DNA from: Lentisphaerota bacterium
GTDB lineage: Bacteria > Verrucomicrobiota > Kiritimatiellia > UBA8416 > JAIOPI01
Direction of reading: 5' to 3'
Assembly: GCA_021413965.1 (NCBI GenBank)
Contig: JAIOPI010000021.1
Coordinates: 1-64,000, forward strand
DNA length: 64,000 bases
The position numbers and the translations under genes are program-made. Of this stretch, positions 1-9,100 are shown piece by piece. A model generated the notes under the pieces. That model had not been told where the DNA came from, ran no database searches, and worked only from the letters and a program-made list of their open reading frames with translations. Position 1 is the stretch's first letter. Every line of letters starts with the position of its first letter.

Positions 1-124
1 CACGCAAACGGCGACACGACGATGCGGATGAACTGATCGCCTTGCCGCGAACGACGCCGAGCCAGACGAACCGCGAAATCGCAAGAACATGTCACGAAAA
101 CCGTTCATAAGTGCTGTTGTAAGG
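1..124. other. left flank, no confident gene
   Basis: No gene can be supported here. One forward frame is open from the window edge to a TAA at 108-110 and could be the last 35 codons of a gene truncated by the window, but the peptide is not recognisable. Its TAA lies 14 bases before the 15-base repeat at 125-139. The frame of the giant downstream gene is also open back to a TGA at 34-36, but its codons before about 136 do not look like beta-strand repeat sequence. Confidence 0.3.
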
Positions 125-139
125 CCGACAGGCTCCTAG
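125..139. repeat. half copy of hairpin repeat
   Basis: CCGACAGGCTCCTAG occurs here and again at 11502-11516, where it forms the right part of a complete hairpin element. Here only this one arm is present. Recognisable AAB-repeat coding sequence starts immediately after it, so the repeat marks a junction: a genomic rearrangement, an element end or an assembly break. Confidence 0.6.
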
Positions 140-177
140 GCAACGCCCTGGCGCTTGGCAGCGTCACAGGCCGGACG

Positions 178-3100
178 GTGGTGGCCGACGGCGGCGCGCT
201 GGATCTCAATGGCCAGGCCGTGGGCGCAGAGCCGGTCCTGCTGAACGGCGCGGGAAGCGACGGTGGGGCGCTGATCAACAACGGCGCAACGGCCGCGAGT
301 CTCAGCGGTCCGATCACGCTCGGCAGCGACAGCAGCCTCGGCGGACGCCGCGACCTCACGCTCGGCACGAATGTGATCAGCGGCGCGTTTGGCCTGACCA
401 AGACCGGCACCAATACGGTGGCGCTGCCCTCAGGCAACGGGTACACGGGCCGCACCACGGTCCATGCGGGCCGGCTCAGCATCAACGCCGAAACCGCCCT
501 CGGCCCCAATCCCGCGACCTACACGGCCGACCAGCTGATGCTGGATGGCGGCTCGCTGCTCGCCGGCCAGAATGGCGCCATCGATGACGCCAACCGCGGC
601 GTCACGCTGGGCGCCGGCGGCGGCGGATTCGAGGTCCCCGCCGGGCTGATGCTGACCGTTACAAACCTGATCTCCGGGCCGGGCATGCTGACCAAGGCAG
701 GCGCGGGCACGCTGGTCCTGCTCGGCGACAACACGTATGCGGGCAATACGACGATCGGCGCCGGAACGCTGCAAGTGGGCTCCAACAGCGCCAGTGGCCG
801 CATCACGGGCACCGTGCTCGACCATGGCACCCTGACGTTCAACCGCAGCGATGCCTTCGCTTTCGACGACCTGATCACCGGGTCAGGCGGCGTCATCAAG
901 CAGGCGACCAATACCCTGACACTGAACGCGACCAACACCTTTGGCGGCACCCTGTGGGTCCAGAACGGGGCTCTGGTCCTGCCAACCCTGGGCGATGCGA
1001 TCAACGGCTCGGGCAACATCAAGCTGGGCAGCGCAAACACGGCGGGCGAATTGATCTACATCGGCGATGCCGATGCGGTGCTGTCGCGCGGGATCGACAT
1101 GGCCGGGACGAACGGCGGCGCCACCGTGACGGCTAATGGCACGGGCGTGCTGAGCCTGGCGGGATTCAATATCAGCGGCGGCGGACCGAAGCTGCTCACG
1201 CTGCGCGGCTCCAACACCGGTCCCAATACACTGGCGGGCGCCGTCTCCAACAGCATCGGCAACACCGCTGTGCTGAAGACCGGCAGCGGCACCTGGACCT
1301 TGTCCGGTAGCAACACGTTCTCCGGTGGCATGACCCTGTCGGGGGGCACGCTGAACATCAACAACCCCTCGGCCCTCGGCAGCGCGCTGAGCGTCTTCAC
1401 TCTGGGCGGCGGCGTGATCGACAACACGAGCGGGGGCCCCATCACGCTGACCAACAACAACCCGCAGGTGTGGAATGCGAACGTGGAGTTCACCGGTACG
1501 CAGGACCTCAATCTCGGCGGCGGCACGGTCACGCTCAGCACCAACCGCCAGATCACAGTAAACGGCAGCGCCCTGACCGTGGCCGGCAGCATCGCCGGCC
1601 TGGCCAACCTGGCCAAGGCGGGTCCCGGCACGCTGACTCTCAGCGGTGCCGCCAGCTCCTTTGGCGGGCCCGGCAAGAGCTTCACCATGAACGCCGGAAC
1701 CTTGAACCTCAACAAGCCCACGGCCACGGGTGCGGCCAGCACGCTGCTCGTCATTAACGGCGGCGTCCTGGACAACACCAGCGCCGCGCTGGTGACGACC
1801 GCCGCCTACCCGCAGAACTGGAATGCCAGCTTCACGTTCACCGGCACGCGCGACCTGGCGTTCGGCGCCGGTGCCGTGACGCTGAACATCACCCCGGTGG
1901 TGACCGTCAATGCCGGCGTCCTGACGGTGGGTGGCGGAATCGTGGCCACGACCAACGGCCTGATCAAGGCCGGCGCCGGAACCCTCACGCTGGCGGCCGC
2001 CAACAGCTTTGCCGGCGATCTCGAGATCGATGCGGGCACGCTGCGCGTGGGCGCGGTCGGCGCGATCCCGTCCGGCGCGGGCAAGGGCAACCTCCTGCTC
2101 GACGGCACGCTCGATCTGAATGCCTTTGCCCCGGCCCTCAACGGGTTGACGGGCGCGGGCGTGGTGACCAACTCCGCCATCACCCCCGTGATGCTGACCG
2201 TCGGCGGCAACAACGCCAACGGCACGTTCAACGGAACGCTTTATAACGGGTCCGGTGGGGGCGTCGTGGGGTTGAGCAAGACGGGAGCCGGCGTGCAAAC
2301 TCTCGGCGGTTCGAACGCCTACAGCGGCGCCACAGCCATTAACGCCGGGGCGTTGAAGATCCAGCACGGCAATGCCCTGGGCGCCGTCACGGCCGGCACC
2401 GTTGTCGCCGCCGGTGGCGCACTCCAGTTGCAGGGGGGCCTCACGACCGGCCCCGAACCGCTGACCCTCAACGGCACCGGGGTGGCCACGAACGGAGCGC
2501 TGCGCAACATCGCCGGCACCAACACCTATACCGGCATCATCACGCTGGGCACCGCGGCCCGGTTCAACTCGGACAGCGATCTGCTCATCCTCGACGTTCC
2601 CGGAGCCATGGCCATCAACGTCACCACCTTCGGCGTGACCTTCGGCGGCGACGGGAACCTGGCCGTGATTGACCCCATCGCCGGGACCACGGCCACCCTG
2701 ACGAAGGACGGCGCCGGCACGCTCACGCTGGCGGCTACCAACACCTACGCAGGCACGACCACGGTGAACGGCGGCACACTGCTCATCAACGGGTCCACGA
2801 CGCCCGGCGCCAGCGTCACCGTGAACAGCGGCGGGGCGCTGGGTGGCGCCGGCAGCCTTCGCGGGCCGGTCACCGTCAACACCGGCGGCACGCTCACGCC
2901 CGGCGCCAGCGTGGGCACGCTCACCTTCACGAACCTGACGCTCCAGGCCGGCACGACCAACGTCTTCGAATTCAACACCACCCCGGCCCACGACCAGATG
3001 GTGATCACGGGTCTCAACGGATTCATCCTGAACGCCTGCGCCCTGGCCCTCTATCAGGAGGACACAACCAACGCCTGGACCGTGGACGGCACGTACCCCC

Positions 3101-6100
3101 TGATCCAGTACACCGGCACGCTCGGGGGGACCGGCATCAATACGCTCTCCGTCGCCAACCCGCAACCCGGCAAGACGTACGCCTTCAGCGCCGTGGGCGG
3201 GTGGGTGCTGCTGACGATGAGCAGCGCGACCGTGTGGGATGGCGGCAGCGCGACCGACAGCCACTGGCTCACGGTGGAAAACTGGGATGGCGACACGGCG
3301 CCCCTGACAGGCGCGGAATTGCAGTTTGGCGGCACGACCCGCCTGGCGAATGAGAACACCTTCGCCGACAACACGCCCTTCGCCGGCATCACCTTCCTGG
3401 CGGATGGAGGATCCTTCACGCTGGATGGCAACGCCGTGAACCTGACGGCGGGCGTCGTGAACCGCAGCGCGAACGAACAGACCATCCGGCTCCCGCTGGT
3501 GCTGGACGGCAACTCGCGTACGTTTGACACGGCGGCCGGCAACCTTGTCGTGGGGGGATCCATCGGCCAGACCAATGGCACCTGGAGCCTCGTGAAGATC
3601 GGCCCGGCCGAGTTGACGCTCGCCGCCAGCAACACCTTCGGCGGCACGGTGGCCGTCAATGCCGGTGCCGTCAACATCGGACACGCCAACGCGCTCGGCT
3701 CGACCGCCAGCCCCACGATCGTATCCAACGGCGCGGCGCTCCATGTGCACGGCGATATCACGACGGCGGCGGAACCCTTGACGCTGAACGGCGCCGGCGC
3801 TGCCGCGGACGGGGCGCTGCGCAACGTGAGCGGCACGAATGCCTACGCCGGCCTGATCACGCTGGCCAGCGCCAGCCGGATCAACAGCGACGCCGGGCTG
3901 CTCGCGCTCGACGTGGCCGCGGGCAACGCCGTCACCAGCGCCGCCCAGAATGTGACCTTTGGCGGTGCGGGCGACATAGCCATTCCGGACCCGATTGCCA
4001 TCACGTCCGGGATGGTGATCAAGGACGGCGCGGGCACGCTTGTGCTGAGCGGCACCAACAGCTATGGCGGTCCCACGTTCATCAACGCCGGCGTGCTGAA
4101 CCTTCGGAGCGCCGGAGGCCTGGGCACCGTGGCCGGCGGCGCACAAGTCGCGAGCGGCGCGGCCCTCTTCCTCCAGGGCGGGGTGACCATCGGCGCGGAA
4201 CCGCTGACACTCAACGGCTCGGGCGTCGCCAATGACGGGGCGCTGCGCAGCGCGGCCACGGGCACCAATCTCTATGCGGGCCTGATCACACTGGCCAGCA
4301 CCAGCCGGGTCAACTGCGACACCGGCCTGCTGGCCCTCGATGTCGCCGCCGGCGCGTCCGTCACCGGCACCGCACAGCATGTGACCTTCGGTGGCGCGGG
4401 CGACACGACGGTGCCGGACTCGATCGGCCTCACCACCGGCAGCCTGACCAAGGACGGCACCGGAACGCTGATCCTGAGCGGCGTCAACACGTACAGCGGC
4501 CCCACGCTCATCAACTCCGGTGTCTTGAGCGTCCGGAGCGCCAGCGGCCTGGGCACCGTGGCCGGCGGCGTGCAGGTGGCGAACAACGCGGCCCTGTGCC
4601 TGCAGGGCGGCATCGCCATCGGCGCGGAAGCCCTGACGCTCAACGGCTCCGGCATCGCCAACGACGGCGCGCTGCGCAACGTCGCGCTCACCAACAGCTA
4701 CGCCGGTGCGATTACACTCGGCAGCGCCAGCCGCATCAACGCCGATGCCGGTGGCCTGCTGATCCTGTCCGGCGGCGTGCAGGGAGCCGGGCTGGACCTC
4801 ACCCTTGGCGGAACCGGCAACCTTACCTTCGTGACCGCCCCGATCGCCACCGTCACCGGCGGTCTGACCAAGGATGGTTCCGGCGTCGCGCTGCTGTCCG
4901 TCGCCAATACGTACACGGGCCTGACGGACATTCGTGCCGGAACGCTGCGGTTCGGCATCGCCAACGCGCTGGCCAGCGGCAACGTTCAGATCACGGGCGG
5001 TGCACTGGACATCGGCGCCTTCGCCGACAGCGTGGGCACCGTGACCCTGGTCAACGGTCTCATCACCGGCGCGGGCGGCGCCCTGTCCAGCACGGACGCG
5101 TTCGTGCTCGAAAACGGAACGGTCAGCGCGAACCTGGCGGGCGGCGCGCCGATGATCAAGAACACCCCCGGCACCGTTGCCCTGAACACCGCCAACACCC
5201 TGACGGGTTCCGTCACCGTCAACGCCGGCACGCTGCGGCTGGGCAACGCGCAAGCGCTCGGGCCCGTCGCCACGGCGGTGCTGAACTTCGGAGCCGCCAG
5301 CGATGGCCGCGTGCAACTCAACGGCACCAGCATCGCGCTGGCCGGGCTGAATGCGCCCGACGGCCAGGCCATCGTCGAGAACGGCAACGCGACGACGAAC
5401 GTGACCCTGACGGTCACCAACCTGGTGGCGTCCGGCTTCGCCGGCGTCCTGCAGAACGGCGGCGCGGCGGCTTTGGCCTTCATCAAGACCGGGGCGGGTG
5501 CCCTCACCTTGAGCGGCACCAACACGTACAGCGGCGCCACGACCATCGCGGCAGGCACGTTGAAGCTGGGCGCGGCGGACATTCTGCCGAACGGCGCCGG
5601 CAAGGGTGATGTGATCTTGAGCGCCAGCCTGGATCTCGCGGGGTTCAGCGAAACCATCAACGGGCTCAGCGGCGCCGGGGTGGTCACCAACACCGCGCCC
5701 GCCCCCGCGACGCTGACGATCGGCGATGGAAACGCGAGCCAGATTTTCACGGGCGTGATCAAGAACGGCGCGGGAACCATCGCGCTCACGAAGATCGGCA
5801 CGGGCATGACCACGCTGAGCGCGCCCGCCAATGGCCATCAGTATCGCGGCGACACCACGATTGCGGCGGGCACGCTGCGGCTCGGCGTGGCCAACCAGAT
5901 ACCGGACGGCGTGGCAGGCGGGAATGTCGTGGTGGACGGCATCCTGGACCTCAACGGCCTGGCCGAAACGATCAATGGCCTCTCGGGCGCCGGAATCGTG
6001 ACCAATGGCGTCGCGGGCGTCACGCTGACCGCGGGCGGGAACAACGCCGACGGCACCTTTACGGGCACCCTCTACAACGGCACCGGGATCGGCCTGGTGG

Positions 6101-9100
6101 CCTTGAGCAAGATCGGCACGGGAGTCCTCACGCTTGGCGGTTCCAACGCCTATAGCGGCATCACCTCCATCAGCGCGGGCGCCGTGACGATCCAGCACGG
6201 CAACGCCCTCGGCGCCATCAGCGGCGGCACCACGGTCACCGCCGGCGGCGCCCTCCAGATCCAGGGCGGCATCACCACCGCCGGCGAACCGCTGACGCTG
6301 AACGGCACCGGCATGGCCGCCGACGGCGCGCTGCGGAATCTCTCCGGCACCAATACATACGCCGGACTCATCACGCTGGGCAGCGCCGCACGCATGAATT
6401 CCGATCACGATCTGCTGACGCTCGACGGCCCTGGCGCCGCGTCCATCAGCGCCACGACGTTCGGCCTGACGATCGGCGGCGCGGGACATCTCGCGGTGCT
6501 CGACCCCATCACCGGCACCACCGCCACGCTGACCAAGGACGGCGCGGGCACGCTCACGCTCGCCGCCACCAACACCTACACGGGCGCGACCACCATTAAC
6601 GCCGGGACGCTGGCCGTCAATGGCGCGTCCGCCCCCGGCGGCGTGTTCACCGTCAACAGCGGCGGCACGCTGGGCGGCAGCGGAACGATTCGCGGCCCCG
6701 TGACCGTCAACGCAGGCGGCATGCTGGCGCCAGGGGCAAGCGTCGGGACGCTGACCTGCACGAATCTGACGATCCTTGCCGGGGCCACCAATCTCGTGGA
6801 GTTCAACACGCTGCCCGCGCAGGATCGGATCGTCATCACTGGCACGAACGGGCTCACGATTCAGGGCTGTGCCTTCGCCCTCTACGAAGCGGGAACGACC
6901 AACGCCTGGACCGTCGACGGCACCTACACGCTCATGCAGTACGCCGGCACGATCGCCGGGGGCGGCGTGAACGTTCTCTCGGTCGCCAATCCGCTGCCGA
7001 ACAAGCTGTATACCTTCGCCCTCTCCGGCGGCAAGGTCATGCTCACGATCGGGTCCCGCAAGACGTGGGACGGCGGCAGCGCGACGGACAACAACTGGCA
7101 GTCCGGCGACAACTGGGATGACGATGCCGCGCCCGAAGCGCTCGCGGCGCTGCTCTTCGCAGGCTCCCAGCGCACCAGCAATACGAACGACCTGCCGGCC
7201 AACACGCCGGTGAGCAGCCTCACCTTTGCGCCCGAAGCCGCGCCGTTCCATCTCGCGGGTGCGCCCATGAAACTGGCCGGCGCCGTGGTCAACGACAGCG
7301 CCAACCTGCAAACGGTCGCCCTGCCGCTGATTCTCGATTCGAACGGGCGTGAGTTCAGCGCCTCGAACGGCGATCTGCGGGTGACCGGATCCATCAGCGA
7401 CGGCGGGCAGTTGTACGGGCTGAACAAGACCGGACTCCACGCGCTGACGCTAGCGGGCAGTAATTCCTTCGGCGGCATGCTGGCCGTCAATGCCGGCGCG
7501 CTGAACATGGAGCACGCCTATGCCCTCGGGTCAACCGCCGGTGGGACGACCGTATCCAACGGATCCGCCCTGCAGCTGCGGGGCGGCATCACCACCGCCG
7601 CGGAGCCTGTCACGCTCAACGGCGCCGGCGTTGCCAGTGGCGGCGCGCTGCGAAACCTTGCGGGGTCCAACACGTTCGGCGGGACGATCACGCTGGCCAG
7701 CACCAGTCGCATTCACAGCGATGCCGGACGGCTGACGCTGGACGTGGCCATCGGCAATGCCATCACGGGCACGACGCAGACCGTGACGTTCGACGGCGCG
7801 GGCGACGTCGTGGTGGCAGACCCCATCGCCGTGGCCTCGGGCAGCGTGATCAAAGAGGGCACGGGCACGCTCACGGTGCAGGGAGCCAACACGTACACGG
7901 GCGCGACCCTGATCGTCTCCGGCGCCATCAACGTGCAGCACGCCACCGGGCTCGGGACGGCGGCGGGCGGCGTGCTGGTGGCCACCGATGCCGCGCTGCA
8001 GATGCAGGGCGGGGCGGCTGTCGGCGCGGAAGCGCTCACGCTCGACGGAACAGGAATGGCCAATGACGGCGCGCTGCGGAACATCGGCGGGGCCAACAGC
8101 TACGGCGGCTTGATCACGCTTACCAGCGACAGCCGCATCAACGCCGATGCGGGGACGCTGACCCTGTCCGGTGGCGTGGCGGGCGCGGGGCTGAACCTCA
8201 CGGTCGGTGGCGCCGGCACGGTGTCCTTCGCCGGGGGCGCCATCGCCACCGGGACGGGCGCCCTGACCAAGGATGGCGCGGGAACCGCCGTGCTGGCGGC
8301 GACCAACACCTACACGGGATTGACCGAGATTCAGTCCGGCGTTCTCAAGTACGGAGCCATCAACGCGCTGGGAGCCGGCAATGTGCTCATCGACGGCGGC
8401 ACCTTCGACCTCGCCACCTTCGCGGATACAGTCGGCACCGTGACATTGACCAGCGGCGCCATCATCGGGACGTCCGGCATCCTGAGCAGCACGAATGCGT
8501 TTGTACTCGAGAGCGGGACGGTCAGCGGCATCCTCGGCGGATCCGCCGGCGTGACCAAGCAGACGGGCAGCACGGTTCTGCTGAGCGGGCCGAACTCCTA
8601 CGCGGGCGGCACCACGATCAACGGGGGAATGCTCGTCCTGGGCAACGCGACGGCGCTGGGGGCACCCGCCGGCGCCCGCGTGACCTTCGCACCGGCCAGT
8701 TCGGCGACGCTCCAACTCAACGGCAATGCCGTGGTGGTGGCTGGCATCAGCGGGCCGGATGGGATGGCCACGGTCGAGAATGGGAGCGACGTGGCGAGCG
8801 CCATGCTGACCGTGACCGTGACCAACACCGCGTCCTTCGCCGGCACCGTTCGAAACGGAGGGGTGGCCAGCATCGCGCTCGTCAAGAATGGCGCCGGCAC
8901 GCAGGCGCTGGCCGGCGACGGCGCCTTTACCGGGGGTACGACCCTGAACCAGGGCACACTGCAAGTCGGGCGTGCCTCATCCCTTGGGGCGCCCGGAGCC
9001 CTGCTGCAGATCAACGGCGGCATTCTGGATCTGGCGTCGGACACGAGCGTGAACGGCTACAACACCACGCTAGCGGCATCTGTCACCATGATCCCGAATC

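Noticed and set aside
883..7440. 2,185-codon open frame antisense to the AAB gene
   Set aside because: It mirrors the repeat periodicity of the plus-strand gene, its product is Arg/Gly/Ala/His-rich without any domain, and high GC removes stop codons in this frame. A shadow.
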